Counted from the first letter of the stretch, positions 1 to 7,090 are shown. The stretch is 14,858 nt of DNA from an uncultured Faecalibacterium sp. (GCA_934525735.1 CAKSZM010000044.1:1-14858); one strand, 5' to 3'. A program made the numbers and translations. The notes: generated by a model from the sequence alone, not told the origin.

Positions 1-41
1 GCTTAGAAGGCAGTTGCTCTATCCACCTGAGCTACGGGCGC
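1..41 (-). tRNA. tRNA-Arg (anticodon TCT), 5' part only
   Basis: Read on the minus strand from base 41, the sequence gives a 7-base acceptor 5' strand GCGCCCG, then TA, a D-arm with stem GCTC/GAGC around AGGTGGATA, and the anticodon stem start ACTGC with loop CTTCTAA. The loop places TCT at positions 34-36, which reads AGA arginine codons. The gene is cut by the left window edge inside the anticodon arm, so the T-arm and acceptor 3' strand are not visible. A very good sigma-A promoter lies upstream at 106-134. Identity is well supported by the D-arm and anticodon loop, although the full cloverleaf cannot be checked here. Confidence 0.9.
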
Positions 42-105
42 ACGTTGTTATCCCATTGGGTTCCTTTATGGCGGCAGCCGTGTGTCGGAACACGCTGCGA
101 AAAGT

Positions 106-134
106 ATAATACCATAAGGCTCCGGCTCTGTCAA
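106..134 (-). promoter_or_regulatory. Sigma-A promoter for the tRNA-Arg
   Basis: On the minus strand there is a perfect -35 TTGACA (bases 129-134), a 17-base spacer, and a -10 TATTAT (bases 106-111). Transcription should begin near base 99, about 58 bases before the mature tRNA 5' end. Bases 42-198 otherwise hold only this promoter, the tRNA leader and AT-rich sequence downstream of the PAP2 gene. I see no convincing terminator for that gene. Confidence 0.85.
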
Positions 135-198
135 GAAAAAATCGAAATTTCTTTGATTTTTTTTTGCAGAGATCTGAAAACAGCGAAGGTATGTCTGC

Positions 199-735
199 TT
201 ACAGCAGCCACATTCCGGCGGCGCCCAGCGCAAACCCCAGCGCGGCGCCGAAAACGACGTCCCGCACATGGTGGACGCCGGTCAGGACGCGCCCGGCGCA
301 GATCAGCGCTGTGATGCCCGCCATCACCCAGCCGGCTGCGGGGTAAAAATACATCCACACCATGGCCAGTACGGCGGCGCTCAGTGCGTGGCGGGAAGGG
401 AAGGAATGCCCCCGGGTCTCCTTGTGCACCAGCGGTTCAAAGCCGGGCTGCTCGTAGGGACGGGGACGGTTGAGCCGGTCCCGCAGAAGAGTGCCGCCCC
501 AGAAGGTAAGCCCCGGCACAAAGATCGCACGGACGATCTCCATGGAAAAATCCAGCGCTGTGCTTTGGCTCACAAGGAACAGACGGAAGAAACGCACATT
601 GAGCAGGACCAGCAGCACCGGGTAACAGAGAAACGGCACAAGCGGCAGCCAGCGGTCCAGCGCCACCACGCACCGTTTTGCGGCGGGGTGGGCATCCAGC
701 CAGCTGCGCAGAGGTTGATAGGATTCAGCGGTCAA
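199..735 (-). CDS. PAP2-family membrane phosphatase
   Basis: This is a 178-residue integral membrane protein of the type 2 phosphatidic acid phosphatase (PAP2) superfamily. The three signature blocks appear in order: RDRLNRPRP near residues 84-92, PSRH near 113-116, and GRVLTGVHHVRD near 149-160, whose second histidine and aspartate belong to the catalytic triad-like site. The second block is PSRH rather than the classical PSGH, a variant common in Firmicutes. Hydrophobic segments surround the motifs, as expected for an active site facing outside the membrane. Family members dephosphorylate lipid phosphates or undecaprenyl pyrophosphate; the substrate here is unknown. The start is TTG, chosen because GGAGGG lies a few bases upstream. 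It begins 29 bases after the DUF1643 gene on the same strand and is probably co-transcribed with it. Confidence 0.85.
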   Translation of the reverse strand: MTAESYQPLRSWLDAHPAAKRCVVALDRWLPLVPFLCYPVLLVLLNVRFFRLFLVSQSTALDFSMEIVRAIFVPGLTFWGGTLLRDRLNRPRPYEQPGFEPLVHKETRGHSFPSRHALSAAVLAMVWMYFYPAAGWVMAGITALICAGRVLTGVHHVRDVVFGAALGFALGAAGMWLL

Positions 736-764
736 AAAGATCCCTCCGCTTTTTTACATCAGAT

Positions 765-1328
765 TCAGAAACAGGTGTCCAGATAGTTTTCCACATCGAA
801 CGGCTCCGGGGTGGAGTCCTTGCGCAGGTAAAGCGGGTGATGCGGATGGCCTTTTTTGCTGCGCTTGCCGAAGGTGACCCACGGGATGTTCTTCTCCCGC
901 GTCAGGGCTACCATCTCCCGCATCAGGCCGGGCAGATAATCCCGCTTTTCGATCAGGGTGCCCCAGGCAGCCCACATGGTGGGTTCGGTCTCGGCAAGGA
1001 CTGCTTTCAGCCAGCGGAGGTTCTCGTTGCAGAGGGCGCGGTCCGGGATGAGGTCCATATCGTTAGGGTTTGTGGCGCGCTGAGGGTAGACGTTGAACAT
1101 GATCCAGCTGTCAAAGCCGTTGGCGGCGGCAAGGCGCTCCACGCTCTTGAGGGTTGGGTCCAGCGCGCCGGGCTGTGCGGTGCTGGGATTGATGCCGATG
1201 CACACCAGCGGGTGCCGGCCCACACGCCCCAGCACAAAACGGTAAGGCTGGTAAGTACGAGGCTCGTAATACCAGGTGCCGCCGGGGTATTCTCCGGCTT
1301 CCAGAAGGGGCAGCGATTCGGTCTGCAT
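765..1328 (-). CDS. DUF1643 family protein
   Basis: This 187-residue cytosolic protein matches the DUF1643 family. The diagnostic features are the CIGINPSTA block near residues 43-51, the conserved FNVYPQRATNP stretch near 78-88, and the C-terminal SKKGHPHHPLYL block near 157-168. Its biochemical role is not established in any member I know, so no function is assigned. The ATG start is preceded by CGGAGC with a 9-base spacer. A plausible promoter lies at 1363-1391, and the PAP2 gene follows 29 bases after the stop. The family is often found as a solitary or accessory gene, and nothing here links it functionally to the PAP2 gene beyond the shared transcript. Confidence 0.85.
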   Translation of the reverse strand: MQTESLPLLEAGEYPGGTWYYEPRTYQPYRFVLGRVGRHPLVCIGINPSTAQPGALDPTLKSVERLAAANGFDSWIMFNVYPQRATNPNDMDLIPDRALCNENLRWLKAVLAETEPTMWAAWGTLIEKRDYLPGLMREMVALTREKNIPWVTFGKRSKKGHPHHPLYLRKDSTPEPFDVENYLDTCF

Positions 1329-1362
1329 GGTCTATGGCTCCGTTCATCAGTTTGTTGTTTCT

Positions 1363-1391
1363 ATCGTACCTGAATTTTACGGATAAATCAA
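1363..1391 (-). promoter_or_regulatory. Candidate promoter of the DUF1643-PAP2 unit
   Basis: On the minus strand, TTGATT (1386-1391), a 17-base spacer and TACGAT (1363-1368) form a moderate sigma-A-like promoter about 35 bases upstream of the ATG. It diverges from the promoter at 1411-1440. The -10 box matches consensus at only four positions, so the call is moderate. Confidence 0.5.
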
Positions 1392-1410
1392 CTCTTTTTC
1401 TGTGAAAAAC

Positions 1411-1440
1411 TTCCCAAAAGGCTGAAATTCATGGTATACT
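1411..1440 (+). promoter_or_regulatory. Extended -10 promoter of the Bmp-domain gene
   Basis: A -10 TATACT at 1435-1440 is preceded by TGG, giving an extended -10 (TGnTATACT). A weak -35 TTCCCA lies at 1411-1416 with an 18-base spacer. Transcription should start near 1447, so the inverted repeat at 1456-1472 would be in the mRNA leader. Confidence 0.65.
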
Positions 1441-1455
1441 GAACTGTACGATGCA

Positions 1456-1472
1456 GCAGGGCCTTGCCCTGC
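1456..1472 (+). promoter_or_regulatory. Leader stem-loop before the Bmp-domain gene
   Basis: GCAGGGC and GCCCTGC form a perfect 7-bp stem around the loop CTT. The hairpin sits between the predicted transcription start and the ribosome site AAGGAG at 1490-1495. It has no T-tract, so it is unlikely to be a terminator. It could be an operator or an RNA-stability element; that role is inferred. Confidence 0.5.
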
Positions 1473-1500
1473 ATTGGGTCTTACGGAAAAAGGAGTCGTT

Positions 1501-3426
1501 ATGCTGGAAGATTACAAGAGCGCTCTGAAGGCGGGACAGCGCGCTTACCGTGCCTGTGTGGCACGCGGACAGCCGCCGTATCTGGCGGTGCTGGACGATA
1601 TCCTCGTCAATGTCAACATTGTGGCGCAGGAACCGCTGGGGCTGGTGGAGATCCCGGCAGAGAGCATCGTCGGCACCAAGACCAGCGGGCGGCACACGGC
1701 CTTTGCGCCCAACTTTATGCCGCTGCTGGAGCCGGACACCGAGTTTGCGGCCAAGTGGTCCAACCTGTGCGACGCTCATCTGGAAGAGGGCATCCACACG
1801 CCCATCATTGCGTATGAGTTCCTGAACAAGTTCTATGTGCAGGAGGGCAACAAGCGCGTCTCGGTGCTCAAGTATTACGAAGCGGTCAAGATCGCGGGAA
1901 CAGTTACCCGGCTCATCCCGGAGCGCAACGACAGCCTGGAAAACCGGCTCTATTATGAGTTTCTGGACTTCTATAAGCTCTCCAAGGTCAATTATGTCCA
2001 TTTTTCCAAGCTGGGCAGCTATGCAAAGCTGCAGACGCTGGTGTGCAAGGCGTCGGGCGAGAGCTGGAGCGATGATGACCGGCTGAATTTTGCGTCCTTC
2101 TATACGATGTTCAACCAGCAGTTCACCGCCATGGGCGGCGAAAAGCTGGGCCTGACGGCAGGGGATGCGCTGCTGGTATATCTGTCGGTCTACCGGTACT
2201 CGGACGCCTGCGACGCAACGCCAAGCCAGGTAAAAACAAATCTGGAAAAGCTCTGGAACGAGGTCAAGGTGCTGACCGAGCCGCAGGCCGTGGAGCTTTC
2301 GCTGGAGCCGAAGCAGGGGCCGGGCGAACCGCTGCTTTCCAAACTGAATATCTTTACAAAGCCCAGTGAACTGCGGGTGGTGTTCCTGCACGAACACAAC
2401 GCGCAGAACAGCGCATGGGTGCGCGCCCATGACCGCGGACGTGAAGCACTGGCAAAGGCGTTCCCGGACCGGGTATTCATTACCTGCCGGGAGAACATTG
2501 AACCGGAAGTGGACGCCGAGCAGGTGCTGGAAGAGGTGGCGCACGACAATGCCGATGTGGTGTTTACCACAAGCGCCCGGATGCACACCGCCTGCCTGAA
2601 GGTGGCGGCGCAGCACCCGCGCACCCGCATCCTGAACTGTTCGCTGAATGCGCCGCACCCGCTGGTGCGCACCTATTATCCCCGAACCTATGAGGTGACC
2701 TATCTGCTGGGCATTCTGGCCGGTGTGCTGGCAAAGACCGAGCGGGTGGGCTATGTGGCGGCAAACCCCGTCTACGGCATCCCTGCGGCGGTGAACGCCT
2801 TTGCGCAGGGTCTGCGGACGGTGCGCCCGGATGCGAAGATTGTTCTGCGCTGGGCCTGCCTGCCCGACCCGGCTCATCCGCTGGACTTCTCCGACCGGCC
2901 GGATGTGGATATCTTCTACGCCCGCGACAACCGCGAACCGGCCGGCACTCACCGCGACTACGGACTGTGCCGCCGCCTGCCGGACGGAACCCTGAAGCCT
3001 CTGGGCCTGCCCGCATGGCGGTGGGATACCTTTTATGTGGAGATCATCCGTTCTATTTTTGACGGCGCATGGGACAGCAGTGCTTCCGGCGCACGTGCGG
3101 TGAACTACTGGTGGGGCATGCGCAGCGGCGCGGAGGAGATCGTATACGATGCTTCGCTCCCGGCGGGAACACTGCAGCTGCTGGACCTGATGGAAAAGCT
3201 GCTCAGCGAGGATGATCTGCGGATCTTTCCGGAGGACGTCTATGCGCAGGGCCACGAGCTGCATTCTCCGGCAGCAGCGGCCTACAGCCCCAAGGAGCTG
3301 ATGGAGATGGATTGGCTGGACGAATGCGTGGAAGGCGCTTTGCCCCATTACGATGAGCTGGATGTCAAGACCCACACCCTGATGGCGATCAACGGTCTGA
3401 ACAACCTGAAAGGCCTCACGAAATAA
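1501..3426 (+). CDS. Cytosolic Bmp/PnrA-domain protein with ParB-like N-terminus
   Basis: A 641-residue protein in two parts. Residues about 45-125 resemble a ParB/sulfiredoxin-like fold: the block VEIPAESIVGTKTSGR is followed by PIIAYEFLNKFYVQEGNKRVSVLK, where E115-G-N-K-R119 looks like the ParB-family phosphate-binding EGxHR motif. A mostly helical middle follows. From about residue 290 the protein matches the Bmp/PnrA (Med) basic membrane protein family: LRVVFLHEHN, SAWVRAHDRGREAL, DVVFTTSARM, YLLGILAGVL and RVGYVAANPVYGIPAAVNAF. Bmp proteins are normally exported nucleoside-binding lipoproteins, but this one starts MLEDYKSALK with no signal peptide or lipobox. It is therefore probably a cytosolic ligand sensor or binder. 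ATG 1501 has AAGGAG six bases upstream and is preferred over an in-frame TTG at 1474. A metallophosphoesterase gene follows 36 bases later. Confidence 0.8.
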   Translation: MLEDYKSALKAGQRAYRACVARGQPPYLAVLDDILVNVNIVAQEPLGLVEIPAESIVGTKTSGRHTAFAPNFMPLLEPDTEFAAKWSNLCDAHLEEGIHTPIIAYEFLNKFYVQEGNKRVSVLKYYEAVKIAGTVTRLIPERNDSLENRLYYEFLDFYKLSKVNYVHFSKLGSYAKLQTLVCKASGESWSDDDRLNFASFYTMFNQQFTAMGGEKLGLTAGDALLVYLSVYRYSDACDATPSQVKTNLEKLWNEVKVLTEPQAVELSLEPKQGPGEPLLSKLNIFTKPSELRVVFLHEHNAQNSAWVRAHDRGREALAKAFPDRVFITCRENIEPEVDAEQVLEEVAHDNADVVFTTSARMHTACLKVAAQHPRTRILNCSLNAPHPLVRTYYPRTYEVTYLLGILAGVLAKTERVGYVAANPVYGIPAAVNAFAQGLRTVRPDAKIVLRWACLPDPAHPLDFSDRPDVDIFYARDNREPAGTHRDYGLCRRLPDGTLKPLGLPAWRWDTFYVEIIRSIFDGAWDSSASGARAVNYWWGMRSGAEEIVYDASLPAGTLQLLDLMEKLLSEDDLRIFPEDVYAQGHELHSPAAAAYSPKELMEMDWLDECVEGALPHYDELDVKTHTLMAINGLNNLKGLTK

Positions 3427-3428
3427 CA

Positions 3429-3442
3429 CCGGCTTCGGCCGG
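3429..3442 (+). promoter_or_regulatory. Intercistronic hairpin with UUCG tetraloop
   Basis: CCGGC-TTCG-GCCGG forms a 5-bp stem closed by the exceptionally stable cUUCGg tetraloop, starting two bases after the stop of the Bmp-domain gene. It has no T-tract. It may protect the upstream mRNA or tune translation of the GTG-started phosphoesterase. The structure is seen; the role is inferred. Confidence 0.55.
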
Positions 3443-3462
3443 GAGAACGGAGCGAACCTGAC

Positions 3463-4122
3463 GTGAAAATTCTTGCAATTTCGGATGTCCCCTCCAAAGC
3501 ATTGTGGGACTACGGCACCCGGGAACATCTGGAGGGGATCGACCTGATCCTTTCCTGCGGAGACCTGCCCCAGAAGTATCTGGAATATCTCACGAATTTT
3601 ACGGCTGCCCCGATCCTGTACGTCCACGGCAACCACGACGGAAGCTACCGCTGCAACGAACCGGGCGGATGCATCTGTGTGGATGATGACGTATATGTAT
3701 GGAAGGGCCTGCGTATCATGGGTCTGGGCGGCAGCATCCGGTACAACATGAAGGAAGACAGCTATCAGTATACCGAAAAAGAAATGCGCCGGCGTGTACG
3801 CAAACTGCGGAGCAAAGCACATCAGGCAGGCGGCATCGATCTGCTGCTGACCCACTCCCCGGCGGCGGGGCTGAACGATAACACCGACCACGCCCACAAG
3901 GGCTTTGAATGCTTCAATGAATTGATGGACGAATACCAGCCGCAGTGGTTCGTCCACGGCCATGTGCATCTGAATTACGATGCAAAACTGCCCCGGGTAT
4001 GCACCCGCGGCAAGACCACTGTCATCAATGCCACCGAGCGGTATGTGTTCGAGATCCCGGATCCGGACCCGAACCTTCTGCACCGGCCGTTCTGGAAGAA
4101 GTGGCTGGAAGGCTGGAGCTGA
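3463..4122 (+). CDS. Calcineurin-like metallophosphoesterase
   Basis: This 219-residue protein has the calcineurin-like phosphoesterase motifs in order: ISD at residues 6-8, CGDL with G33-D34, GNHD at 56-59, a central THSP, and HGHVH towards the C-terminus. These supply most of the two-metal site used to hydrolyse phosphomono- or phosphodiesters. The first motif is D8-V-P rather than the usual D-x-H, so one metal ligand is replaced. The same departure occurs in some short clostridial members, as far as I recall. No signal peptide or membrane segment is present, so it should act in the cytosol. The start is GTG, supported by CGGAGC ten bases upstream and by the conserved MKILAISD beginning. 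It follows the Bmp-domain gene by 36 bases, and both end at one terminator. The substrate is unknown; a nucleotide is a guess from the neighbour's fold. Confidence 0.85.
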   Translation: MKILAISDVPSKALWDYGTREHLEGIDLILSCGDLPQKYLEYLTNFTAAPILYVHGNHDGSYRCNEPGGCICVDDDVYVWKGLRIMGLGGSIRYNMKEDSYQYTEKEMRRRVRKLRSKAHQAGGIDLLLTHSPAAGLNDNTDHAHKGFECFNELMDEYQPQWFVHGHVHLNYDAKLPRVCTRGKTTVINATERYVFEIPDPDPNLLHRPFWKKWLEGWS

Positions 4123-4141
4123 AACCACGAAAAGAAACAGG

Positions 4142-4184
4142 AAAGGCCCTCTCTGCAGAGATCCTTCTGCGGAGAGGGCCTTTT
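4142..4184 (+). terminator. Strong rho-independent terminator
   Basis: Bases 4142-4153 pair perfectly with 4172-4183 and the stem continues inward to about 18 bp around the loop ATCC, then runs into TTTT. It lies 20 bases after the phosphoesterase stop. On the minus strand the hairpin is the same with a shorter T run, so it may also stop leftward transcripts from the gene at 4272-4580. Confidence 0.9.
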
Positions 4185-4271
4185 ACTCATAAAATGGAGC
4201 CTGTGTAGAAACGGACTGTCTGCGCCGGACCGGGTGCGTGCCGGACCGGCACAGAAAAATTGACAGGATGA

Positions 4272-4580
4272 TTACAGCTCAAGCTTACCGGATACTTTGT
4301 TGATCACATAATAAGCGGCTTCTTCTTCCGGCTTGACGTAGACTTTGCAGGACTGCACACCGACCTTGTGGGTGAGGCGGTAGTCTGCTTTGGCGCGGTC
4401 AATGATATCGGTTATATTGTACTGCTTGCTGCCAAATTCAACATAGAGTTCCGGGGCCAGCGGGGGACGTCCGCGGCGGGCGGGAGCTTTGGCTGATTTG
4501 CGGGTCTTGGTCTCTGCGGAAGCAGCTGCGGGGGCCTCCGCGGCGGGAGCTGCCGCAGCGGTCTTTTTCTTTTCGGGCAT
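4272..4580 (-). CDS. DUF6465-like small protein
   Basis: This 102-residue protein has a low-complexity Ala/Lys/Pro-rich N-terminus (residues 1-40, including the basic ARRGRPP, an AT-hook-like tract) and a compact C-terminal domain. The C-terminal part, with ELYVEFGSKQYNITDI and SCKVYVKPEEEAAYYVIN, matches what I recall of the DUF6465 family of Firmicutes. No function is known for that family. The basic tail with GRP could contact nucleic acid, which is only an inference. The ATG is preceded by AAGGAGG. It is monocistronic, with its own promoter at 4660-4688. In the 149 bases after its stop I see only a twice-repeated GCCGGACCGG and the terminator shared with the convergent phosphoesterase. 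Confidence 0.75.
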   Translation of the reverse strand: MPEKKKTAAAAPAAEAPAAASAETKTRKSAKAPARRGRPPLAPELYVEFGSKQYNITDIIDRAKADYRLTHKVGVQSCKVYVKPEEEAAYYVINKVSGKLEL

Positions 4581-4659
4581 GGTTCAAACCCTCCTTCAAA
4601 ATCAATGATGTGCAAGGCGTGATGCACAAAACGGCTCCACAAAAAGTCCGATTAAGTAT

Positions 4660-4688
4660 ATAATAGTTTTTTGTGAAACATTTGTAAA
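4660..4688 (-). promoter_or_regulatory. Promoter of the DUF6465-like gene
   Basis: On the minus strand, TTTACA (4683-4688), a 17-base spacer and TATTAT (4660-4665) give a strong sigma-A promoter, about 80 bases before the ATG. The rest of the gap 4581-4876 is AT-rich with weak hairpins only. I see no gene in it. Confidence 0.75.
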
Positions 4689-4876
4689 GACTTTTTTCGA
4701 AAAAACTTTCGGAAGCTGGTCATAAATTGAAGGATAAACAGAAGAAACGCTCTGCCGGGGCGAAAAAGGCATTCTTTTGACGGCATATACGGCAAAAACA
4801 GGAATATCCGGGCGCAAAATACAGGCTGCACCGGAACAAACCCCAAAAGAAAATCCCGGCCTTCCGCGGGTGAGAT

Positions 4877-5356
4877 TTACCTGCCGCAAAGCTCTTCGGC
4901 CTGCTGCGCTGCCGGCAGGAGAAGCGCTTCGTCCCAGTCTTCGGCAAGGGTGAACAATACCCGGTAAACGGCGGTCTGTTTGTCGCCGGCGGGGCGCTGC
5001 TGCGCCAGCCGGATGGCGGCGGCAAGCATCCGCAGCTTGAGGGCACGGACGTCCTGCGGCGCATTCCACAGCCGTGCAAGGTCGTAATCGTTCGTGTTGC
5101 CGCAGGGCATGGCGCAGGCGGCGCAGTTGGGGGCAACACGGTGCTTTTCAGTATGGACGATGCTGAGCATCCGCTGCAGCTTTTCTTCCGGAACATCCGG
5201 CTGCGCCAGCAGGCGCAGACCGGCGTTAAGCACCTCATCGGTGTCGTCGGTTTTCGGTTCGCTGGTGGTGGCGCGGGCAAGGCCGACGAGCGCACCGAGA
5301 AGCTCATCTCTCACCCGCTCAGCAGACGTCACAGGGGCTTTGAAAAGTTCGGTCAT
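4877..5356 (-). CDS. Hypothetical protein with CxxCxxxC motif
   Basis: I do not recognise this 159-residue protein. It is predicted to be largely helical, with an acidic linker around residues 34-41. A cysteine cluster C78-A-A-C81-A-M-P-C85 is followed by GNTNDYDL. The spacing could bind zinc or, with an outside ligand, an iron-sulfur cluster; its resemblance to cysteine stretches of redox enzymes is too slight for a name. There is no signal peptide or membrane segment. The frame stays open up to 5452, but the start is placed at ATG 5356 because AAAGGA lies just upstream and a good promoter at 5413-5441 would begin transcription inside the longer version. It stands alone, transcribed leftward just past the end of the nan operon. 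Confidence 0.65.
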   Translation of the reverse strand: MTELFKAPVTSAERVRDELLGALVGLARATTSEPKTDDTDEVLNAGLRLLAQPDVPEEKLQRMLSIVHTEKHRVAPNCAACAMPCGNTNDYDLARLWNAPQDVRALKLRMLAAAIRLAQQRPAGDKQTAVYRVLFTLAEDWDEALLLPAAQQAEELCGR

Positions 5357-5412
5357 GAGTTTTCCTTTCTGGATGCAGACGGCCCGGGAAAGGCCGCGGG
5401 GTTTCTGCTGAG

Positions 5413-5441
5413 AGTATAGCCGGTCCGAGCGCATTTTACAA
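5413..5441 (-). promoter_or_regulatory. Promoter of the CxxCxxxC protein gene
   Basis: On the minus strand, TTGTAA (5436-5441), a 17-base spacer and TATACT (5413-5418) make a good sigma-A promoter. It begins ten bases beyond the T-tract of the nan operon terminator, so the two transcription units are separated. Predicted start near 5406, giving a 50-base leader. Confidence 0.75.
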
Positions 5442-5450
5442 GAGAAAATC

Positions 5451-5484
5451 AAAAAAAGCAGAGCCGGGAATTTCCCGGCTCTGC
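5451..5484 (-). terminator. Terminator of the nan operon
   Basis: Minus-strand GCAGAGCCGGG and CCCGGCTCTGC form a perfect 11-bp stem (5458-5468 with 5474-5484) around a five-base loop, followed by seven T residues (5451-5457). It lies 18 bases after the stop of the SGNH esterase and closes the leftward operon. Confidence 0.92.
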
Positions 5485-5502
5485 AGAAGAAGCAATTTCA
5501 GA

Positions 5503-6141
5503 TCAGACCAGCTCCGGCACAGCCTTTGCCAGCATTTCTGCCAGCTGTGCATGACCGTTGCGGGTCAGATGCATGAAGTCCACCTGGTTGAATTCGCAGT
5601 CCTTTGCGTCGAGAAAGTGCACGCCCTGGCGCTCGGCGATAATGCGGAACTGTTCCGCCACACCGGCGGACTTTTCCACACAGCCCGCGCCCATGACGGC
5701 ATCGTGGAATCCGGCCCCGATGGGCGGGGGAGCCACCACCAGAATGTTGGGCGTTTTGCCGCCCCAGCAGTCCACGCTCTTGGCCTTGAGGATCAGCCGC
5801 TCCATACCGGCAGCGATGCAGGCCGCGTTGGCGTTAAAACGCTCTTTCACGTCGTTGGTGCCCAGCATGATGATGAGCAGGTCGATGACCTCATGGCTCT
5901 TGAGCAGGGAATAGATCACGCTCAGCGCGTCCATGGATTCGTGGATGGGGTCCACAAAAACGGTCGTCCGGCCGGAGAGACCTTCTTCGGTCACGAGATA
6001 TTTGCCGCCTAGCGCGGCCTGTAAACGGCAGGTCCAGCGCTCGTCCTCGTTGAAGCGGATGCCGTGGTCGGCGCAGTCATTGGGGTCGGCGCAATAGCCG
6101 TGGGTGTTGGAATCACCCAGACAGAGAATGTGTGTTTTCAT
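5503..6141 (-). CDS. SGNH/GDSL hydrolase, candidate sialate O-acetylesterase
   Basis: This 212-residue SGNH-fold esterase carries the nucleophile block LGDSNTHGY (Ser11), the block II glycine in GLSGRTT, block III MLGTND near residues 94-99, and the catalytic Asp/His block DFMHLT near 188-193. The opening blocks and EEGLSGRTT plus LLIIMLGTNDVK closely resemble the MsAcT-type acyltransferase/arylesterase group. No signal peptide is present, so it works in the cytosol. It is the last gene of the nan operon, six bases after nanK, with its GGAG inside the nanK 3' end. That position makes removal of O-acetyl groups from imported sialic acid the most sensible role, similar in logic to NanS but not its close relative. 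The family is promiscuous, so the substrate is inferred from context alone. Confidence 0.85.
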   Translation of the reverse strand: MKTHILCLGDSNTHGYCADPNDCADHGIRFNEDERWTCRLQAALGGKYLVTEEGLSGRTTVFVDPIHESMDALSVIYSLLKSHEVIDLLIIMLGTNDVKERFNANAACIAAGMERLILKAKSVDCWGGKTPNILVVAPPPIGAGFHDAVMGAGCVEKSAGVAEQFRIIAERQGVHFLDAKDCEFNQVDFMHLTRNGHAQLAEMLAKAVPELV

Positions 6142-6147
6142 GCAAGA

Positions 6148-7077
6148 TCACTCCTTTTCCATCGTCTGGCGGAAGTAGTACACCGCGCCCACCATGCCGG
6201 CGTCGTTGTGCAGCTGTGCCGCGCGGATCTCCAGCCCTTCGGCAAAGGCCGGCATGACCGAAGCTTTTACCTTGGCGGCAATGGGGTCGATGAGCAGTTT
6301 CTGCTGGGCGGACACGCCGCCGCCGATGAGGATGAGCTGCGGGTTGAAGATGTGCACCATGCCGGCAAGTCCCTGTGCAATCTCGTCCGTCCATGCGTCC
6401 AGCAGGGCAAGAACTGTCTCGTCGCCTGCTTCGGCTGCGGCAAAGATGGCACGGCCATCCTTCCATGCCGGGTCTTTTGCCTTTGCAGCGCGGACGAGGG
6501 CGGTGGTGGCGGCGTAGCGCTCCCAGCAGCCCTTTGCGCCGCAGGTGCAGTCCGCGCCGTCCAGTGCATGGGTGCGGTAGTGCCCCAGCTCGCCGCCGAG
6601 ACCGCGGGCACCTTCCAGCAGGCGGCCGCCGGTGAGGATGCCGCCGCCCACGCCGGTGCCCAGCGTCACGCCGATGACGTCTGTGTAACCCTTTGCACCG
6701 CCGACCCATACTTCGCCCAGCGTCATGCAGTTGGCGTCGTTGGCGACGGTGACGGGCAGGCCGAAGGCTTTTTCCAGCTCGGCTTTGATGGGCGCGCCGA
6801 TGTAGTTGGGCAGGTTGCCGCAGGTGCCGGCCACGATGCCTTTGCGGCTGTCGATCTGGCCGGTGGCCGAAACGCCGATGCCGGCAAGGTTGTCGGCGGG
6901 AAGATTCTGTGCGGTCAGAAAGGCTTCGGCGGCTTTGAGCACCGTGGTCAGGATGGGTGTCTGGTAGCCGTCGAAGCTGACGCTTTCCTCGGCTTTTTCC
7001 AGCACAGCGCCGCTCTCATCCACGATACCCAGTTTGACGGCGGTGCCGCCGATATCAATGCCAAAATATTGTTTCAT
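6148..7077 (-). CDS. nanK: ROK-family N-acetylmannosamine kinase
   Basis: This 309-residue ROK kinase starts with the ATP phosphate-binding motif FGIDIGGTAVKLG. The catalytic aspartate is in TVANDANC, the GTGVGGGIL glycine loop follows, and the zinc-binding ROK signature is complete: GELGHYRTH followed by CTCGAKGCWE. In the sialic acid pathway the enzyme phosphorylates ManNAc to ManNAc-6-phosphate with ATP. Sequence alone cannot separate it from ROK glucokinases or GlcNAc kinases; the assignment rests on its place directly after nanE, with 13 bases between them. The ATG has GGAG seven to eight bases upstream. Length is normal for the family and all key residues are present. Confidence 0.88.
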   Translation of the reverse strand: MKQYFGIDIGGTAVKLGIVDESGAVLEKAEESVSFDGYQTPILTTVLKAAEAFLTAQNLPADNLAGIGVSATGQIDSRKGIVAGTCGNLPNYIGAPIKAELEKAFGLPVTVANDANCMTLGEVWVGGAKGYTDVIGVTLGTGVGGGILTGGRLLEGARGLGGELGHYRTHALDGADCTCGAKGCWERYAATTALVRAAKAKDPAWKDGRAIFAAAEAGDETVLALLDAWTDEIAQGLAGMVHIFNPQLILIGGGVSAQQKLLIDPIAAKVKASVMPAFAEGLEIRAAQLHNDAGMVGAVYYFRQTMEKE

Positions 7078-7090
7078 GCAGGCGTCTCCG

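Noticed and set aside
1429..4128. An 899-codon open frame on the minus strand
   Set aside because: It is antisense to the Bmp-domain and phosphoesterase genes, lacks recognisable domains, is rich in His/Gln/Val as is typical of antisense frames in GC-rich DNA, and has no ribosome site.
4224..4252. Repeated GCCGGACCGG and a small GTGCCG/CGGCAC hairpin downstream of the DUF6465-like gene
   Set aside because: No T-tract follows in the direction of transcription and the repeat occurs only twice, so no function is claimed.
4854..4869. Weak hairpin with T-rich tail after the CxxCxxxC protein gene
   Set aside because: Only about four base pairs pair cleanly, so I do not call it a terminator.
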